Source: Planctomycetota bacterium (GTDB lineage Bacteria > Planctomycetota > MHYJ01 > JACPTZ01). From it: 64,000 nt of DNA. Below are positions 50,043 through 57,874 of this stretch, one piece after another. A model generated the notes under the pieces. The model saw only the letters and a program-made list of their open reading frames with translations, did not search any database and had not been told where the DNA came from. Position 1 is the stretch's first letter. The number at the start of each line of letters is the position of its first letter. Location of the stretch: positions 41,462 through 105,461 of the forward strand of contig JACPTZ010000041.1 in the NCBI GenBank assembly GCA_016192525.1, given 5' to 3'. The position numbers were made by a program, and so were the translations under genes.

Positions 50043-50842
50043 CCTCGGCCGTGCTGGAAGAGGGGACCGAGTACTTCGGGTTTTCCGGAGTCGAGTGCGG
50101 TCCCGACGCCTCGCCGGCGCTCGGGACCGCCATGTTCGTGTTCTTCGCCGATCGGTCGGGATCGGCGATCGCGGAACTCGAAAACGCGATGTGCTGGTCG
50201 GGGCTGTGTGTCGCCAGCGCAGGGACGGCGGACGAAGCGATCACGTTTCTCGACCGATGGCCCGGGGAGGTCTCGATCGCCCTGGTCGATGCCGACCGGT
50301 CCTCGGCCGAAGCCGCCAGGGTGCTGGCGCATCTGGGGCGCCGCCACCCGGACGTGCTGCCGGTGGCCGTCGTTGGATGGGAGACCCGCACTCAGGCCCG
50401 GAGGGCCTACGCCGACGGGGCGGAGATCGTCATGCAGAGCCCGTTCAGCCTTGACGAACTGACCTCCGCCCTGTTGGCGATGCGGAATCAGGCGGAAGAG
50501 AGGGCGCGGAGAGTCCGGACCGTCTCCGGGCCGCGGCTCGCGTCGCTTGCGCGGCAAGTGCGCGTCGCGATGGCCGCCTGGCGGACGGGGATGGGCTACC
50601 CGCGCACGCGGTCCTGTCTCCGGACCCTGGCGATTCTCCTTCTCGCCGGGGTGCTCTCGGGGCCGGTGATTTCCGTCGCTGAGACCGCGGCCGCGGTGCT
50701 CGATCGTTCGACCCACCGGGTGGCCGCCTTCATGGACAACGTCGAAGGCTACTTGCAGCGGGATGAAGAGCGGGAGCGGACGGTGTGGGTCGTCCCGTCC
50801 GTCGACAAGGGAAGGAGTTCGCCGTCACCGGGGGGGAGGTGA
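50027..50842 (+). CDS. Receiver-like membrane protein, paralog A
   Basis: 271 aa from ATG 50027. Residues about 35-155 are a receiver-like fold (ALGTAMFVFFADRSGSAIAE, ALVDADRSSAEAARVLAHLG, YADGAEIVMQSPFSLDELTS); an aspartate remains at the phospho-acceptor position (VDAD) but the usual lysine is missing. A membrane helix follows (LRTLAILLLAGVLSGPVIS) and a conserved tail (RVAAFMDNVEGYLQRDEER). Paralog of the protein encoded at 57004-57777, sharing the tail AFMDNVEGxLxRDE. Probably a signalling adaptor at the membrane rather than a classical regulator. Coupled to the preceding gene. Confidence 0.75.
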   Translation: MFESMTSAVLEEGTEYFGFSGVECGPDASPALGTAMFVFFADRSGSAIAELENAMCWSGLCVASAGTADEAITFLDRWPGEVSIALVDADRSSAEAARVLAHLGRRHPDVLPVAVVGWETRTQARRAYADGAEIVMQSPFSLDELTSALLAMRNQAEERARRVRTVSGPRLASLARQVRVAMAAWRTGMGYPRTRSCLRTLAILLLAGVLSGPVISVAETAAAVLDRSTHRVAAFMDNVEGYLQRDEERERTVWVVPSVDKGRSSPSPGGR

Positions 50843-50845
50843 GTC

Positions 50846-51340
50846 ATGATCGCGGAAACTCCGGGCGGAAACACGCCCCGGGGAGGGTTCGGGGAGCGAC
50901 ACGGGCACGACCGTCCGCGCCTCCTGCTCGCCTGCGACCGGCCCCGCCTCGGCCGGATCCTGGGAAGCCTCCTCAAACGGGAGGGATACGAGGTGGATGA
51001 GGCGAGCAATGTCTTCGACCTCGTCGGACTCCTGGACGAACACACCTACGACCTGGTTCTGATCGACCTGCCGGTGCGGGCCGACGGCAACCTCTGCATG
51101 GCGCTCTTCCTCTGGAGATGGAAGCGGCGCAACAATGTTTCCGTTCTGGTCTGCGGGGGGGTGGAGGTCCTGGATCACCTGGCGCGGCTCGTGGAGGAGC
51201 CTCTGCCGGTGGCGATTCCGAAACCGTGCAGCGTGGGGCTGCTTCTCGGTCGGGTGGCCCTGGCTCTGGAGCGGCTGCCGTCGACCGGCCTCGCGAAGAT
51301 GGAGCGGATGGGAGGTGAACCATGTGCGCTGAAGCCCTGA
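50846..51340 (+). CDS. Single-domain receiver-like protein 1
   Basis: 164 aa. One receiver fold: RPRLLLACDRPRLGRILGSL, phospho-acceptor aspartate in YDLVLIDLPVRADG, and VAIPKPCSVGLLL with the conserved K-P. The first acidic pair is reduced to a single aspartate (LACDRP). It starts 3 bp after the previous stop and overlaps the next gene by 19 nt. About half identical by eye to the following protein (shared LLACDRPR.GR, GYEVDEA, YDLxLIDLP, LWRWK, LxCGGV), so a tandem duplication. Confidence 0.78.
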   Translation: MIAETPGGNTPRGGFGERHGHDRPRLLLACDRPRLGRILGSLLKREGYEVDEASNVFDLVGLLDEHTYDLVLIDLPVRADGNLCMALFLWRWKRRNNVSVLVCGGVEVLDHLARLVEEPLPVAIPKPCSVGLLLGRVALALERLPSTGLAKMERMGGEPCALKP

Positions 51341-51834
51341 TGGAACCGCAACCGGTTTCGGGCGAGGATCGGCCGCCCGTGTCAGACCGTCACCGGATCC
51401 TGATCGCCTGCGATCGACCGCGCATCGGCCGGCTGCTCCGGCGCCTCATCGAGGAGGAGGGGTATGAGGTGGATGAGGCCGACCGCTGCGAAGCCCTCGT
51501 GCACCGTCTCGTCCAGCGGCCCTATGATCTGATCCTGATCGATCTGCCGCTGGGACCCGTGTCGAACTTCTCCATGCTGCACCTTCTCTGGCGCTGGAAG
51601 CAGGCGAACCGCGTCCCGGTGCTCATCTGCGGGGGGGTGCAGGCGCTGGAGGCCTTCGCGCAGCATGTGGACGCCCCGCTGCCGGACGTCATCCTCAAGC
51701 CCTGCAGCAAGGCTCTCCTGTTGGCGAGGATCGCCCTCGCCCTGGACCACCGGACCGGATGCAGTTTCCTGTTCCCCGAGCGTCGGGCGGTGACCCGGAC
51801 ACCGCTCGCGGAATCCGAAGGGAGTCTCCGATGA
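51322..51834 (+). CDS. Single-domain receiver-like protein 2
   Basis: 170 aa, tandem paralog of the previous gene: HRILIACDRPRIGRLLRRLI, EGYEVDEADRCEALVHR, aspartate in YDLILIDLPLGPVS, LLWRWKQANRVPVLICGGV and VILKPCSKALLLARIALALD. Same reduced acidic pocket (ACDRP). No output domain. It overlaps the lipoprotein gene at its 3' end (ATGA). Likely phospho-relay or phosphate-sink proteins whose histidine kinase is not in the window. Confidence 0.78.
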   Translation: MCAEALMEPQPVSGEDRPPVSDRHRILIACDRPRIGRLLRRLIEEEGYEVDEADRCEALVHRLVQRPYDLILIDLPLGPVSNFSMLHLLWRWKQANRVPVLICGGVQALEAFAQHVDAPLPDVILKPCSKALLLARIALALDHRTGCSFLFPERRAVTRTPLAESEGSLR

Positions 51835-52226
51835 GATGGCGACGGGTGGCGGCGACGTCGGCGCTGGCGATCCTGTTGGCGGGATGCGTGGGCGCGCAGG
51901 TCACCCGGCTCGGTCCGGGGCGGGCCTACGCCCCGGTCCACGTCTCCGAGGTTCAGGTGTTTCTCGCGGATGAGGACGTCCCCGGTCCCTTCGAGAAACT
52001 GGCGCTCATTCGGCTCAAGGCGGACGCGGACTGGACGGACGAGAACGACATGGTGGACAAGGCGAAGGAGGAGGCGGCGGAGATGGGGGCGAACGGGATC
52101 ATCCTCGGCAGGACGGAGGATCCCGGGGCGGTCGATCGGATCGCGGCGCGGATTTTCAAGACCCCCAAGAACCGGAAGGGGGAGATCGTGGCGATCCGGT
52201 TCGGGATGGGCGGCGGGGGAAGGTAG
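51831..52226 (+). CDS. Small lipoprotein
   Basis: 131 aa from ATG 51831. Lipoprotein signal with lipobox ILLAGC, then HVSEVQVFLADEDVPGPFEK, LIRLKADADWTDENDMVDKA and GANGIILGRTEDPGA. This pattern of expected gene-product class resembles DUF4156-like or RcsF-fold outer-membrane lipoproteins that report envelope state, but no residue proves it. A 39-nt segment of the gene (52029-52067) recurs at 56664-56702 with 37 matches, evidence of a duplicated and decayed second copy. Confidence 0.75.
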   Translation: MRWRRVAATSALAILLAGCVGAQVTRLGPGRAYAPVHVSEVQVFLADEDVPGPFEKLALIRLKADADWTDENDMVDKAKEEAAEMGANGIILGRTEDPGAVDRIAARIFKTPKNRKGEIVAIRFGMGGGGR

Positions 52227-52305
52227 TCAACGGGATCGCCGGCCTTCAGAGACCATCGGCGGCGCCGCGTCCGATGCCGGCGCCGCCGGAACGGAGGGAC
52301 ACTTC

Positions 52306-52873
52306 ATGTGCGTCAGGACAGGGTTTGATCGGGCCGTGGCCTGGGGGTGCCTCGCCGCACTCGCGTTCGTCCTGCTCCCCTCCCGGCTGACGGCGGAGAC
52401 GGTGGCGGAGTGCGAAGCACGGTGCAAAGCGGAGTACGATGAGAAGGTGAGGCTGATCAACGCCGAGCATGACAAACACTTGGCACAATATGCGATCAAG
52501 AAGCCAAAGAGGATGCCAGGGCGACGGACTGGTACGCAGAGCAGAAGGCGCGATCCTCGGAACTGTATCTCAACGGGGATTCGGGTTGGGACGAGGTGCT
52601 GGAGGCGGCAAACATCAATCTGCAGAAAAGGAGTGGAAGCCCCCGGAGCGCAAGCTTCTGCCGCCCAAACCGCCGGATCTTCCGCTGCCGCCCGGGGCGG
52701 AGCCTGCTCCGCCGCTTCAGCCTCCACCCGCGGCGCCGCCGGTCAAGTACGGCGATCACCCCTTTCCGGGGGTGAGCAGTCTCGGGCCTCGCCCGGAAGC
52801 CGCGCCTGGCAGGGACGACGATCCGAGCGCGGACCGGGAGATTGGGGTTGCCGCTCCGGCGGGAGCGGAGTAG
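52306..52873 (+). pseudogene. Frameshifted small exported protein
   Basis: It starts at ATG 52306 with a signal peptide (GCLAALAFVLLPSRLTAETV), CEARCKAEYDEKVRLINAEH and DKHLAQYAIKKPK. The sensible reading then moves to a second frame (AKEDARATDWYAEQKARSSE, LYLNGDSGWDEVLEAANINL) and, after AGAAAAGGAG near 52625, to a third (EWKPPERKLLPPKPPDLPLP, VKYGDHPFPGVSSLG), ending at the TAG of 52873. All three pieces look protein-like and join smoothly, so two indels broke one gene, or the assembly has errors here. Function unknown. Confidence 0.6.
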
Positions 52874-52922
52874 ACTCGGCGAATCGCCTCATTGAGTGGG
52901 CGGGATTCCAGGAGTATTTGTC

Positions 52923-54038
52923 ATGCTGCCGCGAGATGATGCTGATCGAGACGAGCGTCCTCGGCGTGCCTGGCGCTTGGGTGTTGTAGGTGGTTGTGCG
53001 CTCCTCCTGTTTGTCGCGATTGGGGTTGGCTGGAGAAGGGAGATGTTCAAAGCCGGCCAGGACAGGAGCGCTCTGCGGCCCGGAATTCCTGCCCGTTCAT
53101 CCCCCGTCGTCCTGTCCCGACATGGGTCCGACGCCTCAGGTAAATCGGAGGTGGAGAGTCATGTGCACGCTGGGGTCGCGGATGAGACGCAGAGTACCGT
53201 CGAGCCTGGATCTCCAGAGTCCCCGAAGGAACCGGACCGAACGACCTGGAAGACCGGGACACTGAGCAACCCTTGATCATCGGAGGACGACCCCACCAGG
53301 CCTTTTCCTCAGAATCCCCCTGAGGACGGGCTGCTGAGACAGGAGATGGCCCTTGTCCCGGCCGGGGAGTTCCAAGCTGGGATCGAACCCGGGAGACTCG
53401 CCTTGTACCCCGCCTCACCCGGAGACAAGTATTGCACGGCCCGAGTCGCACAGACGGCGGCCTTCTACGTCGACCGCTACGAGGTGACGAAGGCCATGTA
53501 CCGCGAATTTTTGTCGGCCACGGGATACTCCCCCAAGGGTAGGGACTCCTGGTCATTCCTGTTCGACTGGGAGGAAGGTCAATTATCCCCTGGCACCGAA
53601 AACCAGCCCGTGCGATGGGTCAACCGCGCGGATTGCGAGGCCTATGCCCAGTGGGCGGGGAAGAGACTCCCGACCAGCGAAGAGTGGGAGAAGGCGGCCC
53701 GAGGCACGGATGGTCGTCCGTATCCATGGGGTTGGGAGGAAAAGCCGTTTGCCCTTGTCCACAACCAGTTCCCCGAAGGAAGAGAGTACTTGCCGGCGCA
53801 TGTGGATCATCTCGGCGCGAGCCCGTACGGTTGCCTGCACATGACGGATAGCGTGCAGGAGTGGACCAGCAGTGAGATCGTGGAAGAGGGTGAATGGAGG
53901 AGGGTGAGCGGGTTCGTGCGCTGGCGCCCTGGAGTCACATTCTCGCTGACTCTCAAGGACGTGGATGATAGGGGTTCGTCGATCGGTTTCCGATGTGTCC
54001 GAGACGTTTCCCCGGACAAGCCGGAGGAGGGTCGCTGA
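52923..54038 (+). pseudogene. SUMF1/FGE-sulfatase-domain protein interrupted by an in-frame TGA
   Basis: ATG 52923 (AGGAG upstream) opens a membrane-anchored N-terminal part (LGVVGGCALLLFVAIGVG) that runs to TGA 53274-53276 right after TGTLSNP. The same frame continues as DPTRPFPQNPPEDGLLRQEM and then the SUMF1-like domain MALVPAGEFQAG, FYVDRYEVTKAMYREFLSAT, GKRLPTSEEWEKAARGTDGR, YPWGW and IGFRCVRDV, ending at 54038. The paralog at 55422-56558 reads straight through with glycine (GGG) where this copy has TGA. The SUMF1 half might still be made from ATG 53346, but without its membrane anchor. Confidence 0.75.
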
Positions 54039-54060
54039 TCCCCCAACCAAGGAGCGTCCC

Positions 54061-54612
54061 ATGATCCTGGCCAACGTCGTTGCCGCCGTCGTCATCGTCA
54101 TCGGATTCCTGATGGCGTTCCCGGCGCTCTGGCTCACTCTGAACTCCGCCTTCCCGGAGACGGTCGGGCGCTGCCAGGAGCAGGTTCGGGTCCGCCCGGG
54201 CAGGTCCTTCCTCGCCGGGCTCCCGGTGGTCCTGGTCTGCTTCATGCTCGGATCGATTCTCGTCCAGTCCGGGGCGGCCCCGAATCGGGTCCTCGCCGCC
54301 TCTCTGGTGAGCCTGACCTTTCTCGCCTCGGCGATCGGAGTGGCCGGCATCGCCCGGCACCTCGGGTCGCGCATGCCATCCCCGGTGGATGAGAAGTGTC
54401 CGTGGCGGATGCTGCTTCGCGGGGGAGTCGCGCTGGAGCTCGCCTGCCTGCTCCCGTTCGCCGGATGGGCGGTCATCCTCCCCGTGTCCTGGGTCACCGG
54501 GCTCGGGGCCATGGCTCTCTCCCTTCTCTCCCGTTCCAGGCAGACCCCGGCGAGCATCGCGCCGGTGCTTCCGTCCACCTCGGCCGTGCCTGGAGCGGCG
54601 ACGGGGGTGTGA
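54061..54612 (+). CDS. Four-helix membrane protein of unknown function
   Basis: 183 aa from ATG 54061 (AAGGAG about 9 nt upstream). About four membrane segments: ANVVAAVVIVIGFLMAFPAL, FLAGLPVVLVCFMLGSILV, VLAASLVSLTFLASAIGVAG, and LLPFAGWAVILPVSWVTGLG. A cysteine pair (GRCQEQ, EKCPWRML) lies in the loops. No family recognised. It sits between the broken SUMF1 gene and another frameshifted gene, and is intact itself. Confidence 0.65.
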   Translation: MILANVVAAVVIVIGFLMAFPALWLTLNSAFPETVGRCQEQVRVRPGRSFLAGLPVVLVCFMLGSILVQSGAAPNRVLAASLVSLTFLASAIGVAGIARHLGSRMPSPVDEKCPWRMLLRGGVALELACLLPFAGWAVILPVSWVTGLGAMALSLLSRSRQTPASIAPVLPSTSAVPGAATGV

Positions 54613-54613
54613 G

Positions 54614-55394
54614 ATGCGGACGCTCCCCACCCTGACGCTTGCCCTGATCGGTGCCGGGTTCATTTTCGGGGACGGCCTGCCCCGGTGGGGTCTGCAGCGG
54701 ATCGTGCTCCGCCACTCACTCCGTACCCGCCTCTCTCGTTCTGTTCTTCGCCGTTGCCCTCCTCATTCTGAGGCTTCGCCAAGTGCGCCCGGCTTCGCGC
54801 TGTTCCCGTCGAGACTCGCGCGCCCTTGCCCTCGGAGTGGGGGGAGTGCTCGTGCTTGTCCGCGCCTTGGAGCGCACGCTTCTCCGAAGGGCGCCAGATC
54901 CGGGAGCAGCTCCGACACCGAATTCGGCCCCTCAGGGTGGCCCGAGCCGGGTGGAGTCCTCCACAATCCCGGGGTCTGGAGCGGCTCCAGTGCCCGAGGT
55001 CGTTCCCCCACGCACGTGCACTCTTCGAGTCGAGGGGATTTCTGCAGCTCGTCGCGGAGGTGAAGCGCCTCCACAGGCGCGATTCTCTGTCCATACTCAC
55101 CGTCGCGATTTCGCGATGTGATTCCCAGAGGAACAGGTCGTTCCTTACGGCGATCGTCGCGGGCCTGGGAGACTCATCGGCCACTCGTTTCCTGATGGAG
55201 ACTCTGCATCCCTCTCGCTCCACTCCCGAGAGGGTCGTCGCCATCTACGGACTTGGCCTCACCGGCACCGACGATGCCTTCAAAACTCTGGGCGATCTTC
55301 TGCGTACGACCGAGACCCTTATTCCCGCGCCTCAGGCGGGCTCAGCGAGAACCTCATCTACGATCCGGTGGCGCCGGGAGCGTCCGCGGAATAG
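54614..55394 (+). pseudogene. Frameshifted membrane/HEAT-like protein
   Basis: It begins ATG 54614 with MRTLPTLTLALIGAGFIFGD and WGLQRIVLRHS. Sense then passes to a second frame (SVPASLVLFFAVALLILRLR, LALGVGGVLVLVRALERTLL). After a CCCCC run near 55007 it passes to a third (FPHARALFESRGFLQLVAEV, SLSILTVAISRCDSQ, VVAIYGLGLTGTDDAFKTLG), and near 55337 to a fourth step (GLSENLIYDPVAPGASAE) ending at TAG 55394. The third part looks like alpha-helical HEAT-type repeats. At least three indels; either decay or sequencing error. Confidence 0.5.
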
Positions 55395-55421
55395 GCTCTG
55401 CACTTGGAGGCGAGTCGCGCG

Positions 55422-56558
55422 ATGGTGAAATCAAGGGTGACGGATCCGCAACCCGAGAATGCGAATGTCAGACTTGGCCGGCGCCTCGTCGGATCGTGTG
55501 TAGCCGTGCTGATCGTGGCGGTTTTCGCGGGACTCCTGCGGGAGCCAGCGGAACAGGGCCCGCCGACAAACCCGCCGGACCGAGATGTTTTCAAAGTACC
55601 GTCCGTGACCCGGACCGACCCATGCGGGGAGTCCCCAGGCGTCCTCGCCGCCGCTGCCGGCGCCCCGGTATCCGGAACTTCGCCTGCTCGCGAGGGCCCG
55701 GGCGGGCCTGCCGAGTTCTCAAGCGGGCCTGTCGCCTCGAAGGTCTTCGTCTGGAAAGGCGGAACGCTGAGCAATCCCGGGCCCGTCGAAGGAGATCCCA
55801 CCCAGCCCCTTCTCCGGAACCCACCAGAAGACGGCCTGTTGAGACAGGAAATGTCGCTGGTTCCGGCGGGGGAGTTTGAAGCGGGGATTGACCTTGCGCG
55901 ACACAGGGGCGAATGGTCCTGCTCCGATGACGGCTACTGCCAGCCCCGCACTGCGAGGACGGGGGCGTTCGATGTGGACCGTTTCGAGGTGACTAATGCG
56001 ATGTTCCGGGAGTTCCTGGAGGCCACGGGGTACAGCCCGCCGGATCCAGGAGTGTGGCCCGGCGACCTGTTCCTGGCGCACTGGCATGGGGGCCGAATTC
56101 CCCCAGGGGCGGAAAACCAGCCGGTTCGCTGGGTCAGCCGAGCCGATGCCGAGGCCTACGCGAAATGGGCCGGAAAGCGACTCCCGACCAGCAAGGAGTG
56201 GGAGAAGGCGGCCAGGGGCACCGACGGGCGATCGTATCCATGGGGTTCAGACCCAAAGGTGGAACGCCCCTCGTATCCCTCGATGTACGATTTCGAGATC
56301 GGAGATTGTCGGCCGGCGCACATCGATAACCTCGGGGCCGGCCCCTACGGGTGCATGAACATGATCACGAACGTGAAGGAGTGGACGAGCAGCGACATCG
56401 AGGAGGCGTCTTCGTCGGGAACCTACGTCTGTGGTGTCATACGGGCAGCGGCCGGCGCCCCCGGCTCCATCCCCTTGTTCCATCCGGATGCGCGGCTGGG
56501 CAACACCGGTTTCCGATGCGTCCGCGATGTCTCCCCGGAGGAGCAGAGGTGCGAGTGA
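55422..56558 (+). CDS. Membrane-anchored SUMF1/FGE-sulfatase-domain protein
   Basis: 378 aa from ATG 55422 (GGAGG 11 nt upstream). One N-terminal membrane anchor (LVGSCVAVLIVAVFAGLL), a Pro/Gly-rich linker with the conserved GGTLSNPGP segment, then a SUMF1-type domain: MSLVPAGEFEAGIDL, FDVDRFEVTNAMFREFLEAT, PVRWVSRADAEAYAKWAGKR, LPTSKEWEKAARGTDGRSYP, GCMNMITNVKEWTSSD and GFRCVRDV. Only one of the two cysteines of true formylglycine-generating enzymes is seen at the active-site region, so a binding or other oxidative role is more likely. Intact paralog of the interrupted gene at 52923-54038. Confidence 0.85.
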   Translation: MVKSRVTDPQPENANVRLGRRLVGSCVAVLIVAVFAGLLREPAEQGPPTNPPDRDVFKVPSVTRTDPCGESPGVLAAAAGAPVSGTSPAREGPGGPAEFSSGPVASKVFVWKGGTLSNPGPVEGDPTQPLLRNPPEDGLLRQEMSLVPAGEFEAGIDLARHRGEWSCSDDGYCQPRTARTGAFDVDRFEVTNAMFREFLEATGYSPPDPGVWPGDLFLAHWHGGRIPPGAENQPVRWVSRADAEAYAKWAGKRLPTSKEWEKAARGTDGRSYPWGSDPKVERPSYPSMYDFEIGDCRPAHIDNLGAGPYGCMNMITNVKEWTSSDIEEASSSGTYVCGVIRAAAGAPGSIPLFHPDARLGNTGFRCVRDVSPEEQRCE

Positions 56559-57003
56559 AGATGCGGGTGAATCAGCTGGGGCCCGGGCCTGCTGCCGCAG
56601 GCGAGGCGCGAAGGAACGAGCATCGAGAGCGTCCCCCATGGCGGTGAACCCGGCTGGTCGAGGGACTGGACGGACGAAAACGACATGGTAGACAAGGCGA
56701 AGATGGATCGGGCGAGCCTTATCGAAGTCTCACTTCGGACACTACGCACAACATCAACTCAAATAAGTTATTAAGTCATCCATCTGCATTGGTGCGAATT
56801 CATAGTCTCACAAGTGATACTAATTGAGCGTTCCGCCTCGACGACATCGAGTCATAACATATTAGCCATAAATATCTTATACTCATTCCAGTGACGGCAC
56901 AAGGCGGGCGCGCTGATTGCGAAAGCAGGGCTCAAGATCCACGGCGATGACCCTGCTCTGAGGGGATGTGATTCGGAGCGTAGAGGAGCCAAGGAGGACA
57001 ACC
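56559..57003. promoter_or_regulatory. Decayed lipoprotein fragment followed by AT-rich island
   Basis: 445 bp without an intact gene. 56664-56702 repeats part of the lipoprotein gene (52029-52067, 37 of 39 nt, reading DWTDENDMVDKAK), a remnant of a duplicated copy. 56750-56885 is AT-rich like 48810-48990 and also carries GATACT- and CATAACAT-type words (CAAGTGATACTAATT, GTCATAACATATTAG). TATACT at 56878-56883 could be a -10 box, but the -35 is weak. It leads into the paralog at 57004. Confidence 0.55.
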
Positions 57004-57777
57004 ATGTCGCCCCAACTGATGGCCCTGCCGGCTCAAGCACCATCCGCTACGTCGGGCGTGCCCGCGTCCCCTCTTCCATACGACACGCGCCCGGTCATGG
57101 AGGCCGCCCTGTTCGTGCTTGCGGCCGGCGCCGGCAAGGGGATCGATCCCGAGGTGGTTCTCCGCTGCGGGACCGAGCATCGCGTTGTCGGAGCGCCCAC
57201 CCTCATGGAGGCGAACCGGTTCCTGGGGAGGCACGCCGATGTCGTGGCGATCGCCCTGGTCAGCTTTGAGGACGGCGACGGCGAGGCGCTGCGGCTGAGT
57301 CGACGCCTTCGCCGGGAGCATCCGCACATTCTGCCCGTGGTCGTGGTGGCGCCGGGCAATCGCGAACAAATCCGGCGCGCCTACGCCGACGGGGCCGAGA
57401 TGGTGATGCAGAGGCCCTCGGGTTGCGGGGACCTCGTCACGGCGCTTCTCGCTATGCGGCATCAGGCCGACGAGCGCTCGCGACAGGCCCGCGAGGAATC
57501 CCGCGAGCGGACCCGTCCCCTCGCGGCCCGCAGCCTTCGACGCCTTCGATCCGCCCTTGCCATCCAGCCGGGGAGTTGGCCCCATCGCCTCTTTCAGGCG
57601 GCGGCCCTCACCCTGCTTCTTGCCCTCCTCTCGGCGGGCGTCATTTCCGCGCTCGATACGGCCGCGAGCGCGTTCGGTCAGAACGTCCGCCGCGTCTGTG
57701 CCTTCATGGACAACGTCGAGGGGCATCTCGCCCGCGACGAGGCCCGCGAACTCCAGTGCCAGAGCACGGGCCGGTGA
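57004..57777 (+). CDS. Receiver-like membrane protein, paralog B
   Basis: 257 aa from ATG 57004, with AAGGAGG 6 nt upstream. Receiver-like region (EAALFVLAAGAGKGIDPEVV, VAIALVSFEDGDGEALRLSR, VVVVAPGNREQIRRAYADGA) in which the phospho-acceptor position reads VSFED instead of an Asp after the hydrophobic strand, so phosphorylation is doubtful. Then a membrane helix (LTLLLALLSAGVISAL) and the conserved tail RVCAFMDNVEGHLARDEARE. Paralog of the protein encoded at 50027-50842. Both follow AT-rich islands, so a block including promoter, receiver-like gene and lipoprotein seems to have been duplicated. Confidence 0.75.
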   Translation: MSPQLMALPAQAPSATSGVPASPLPYDTRPVMEAALFVLAAGAGKGIDPEVVLRCGTEHRVVGAPTLMEANRFLGRHADVVAIALVSFEDGDGEALRLSRRLRREHPHILPVVVVAPGNREQIRRAYADGAEMVMQRPSGCGDLVTALLAMRHQADERSRQAREESRERTRPLAARSLRRLRSALAIQPGSWPHRLFQAAALTLLLALLSAGVISALDTAASAFGQNVRRVCAFMDNVEGHLARDEARELQCQSTGR

Positions 57778-57874
57778 GGACGGACAGGGAGCGGGGACCG
57801 GATCAGTCGCGAGGACCCCTCAACCGGGGCGGATGTCCGGCGCGTCTTCGGAGAAACCTGTGGAGGATACGGTC

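Noticed and set aside
53274..53276. TGA as a selenocysteine codon
   Set aside because: The paralog has glycine here, the site is in a linker rather than an active site, and no SECIS-like hairpin directly downstream was seen.
55253..55879. Plus-strand frame of 208 codons overlapping the SUMF1-domain gene start
   Set aside because: Arg/Pro/Gly-rich with no motifs; the other frame contains the membrane anchor and SUMF1 domain.
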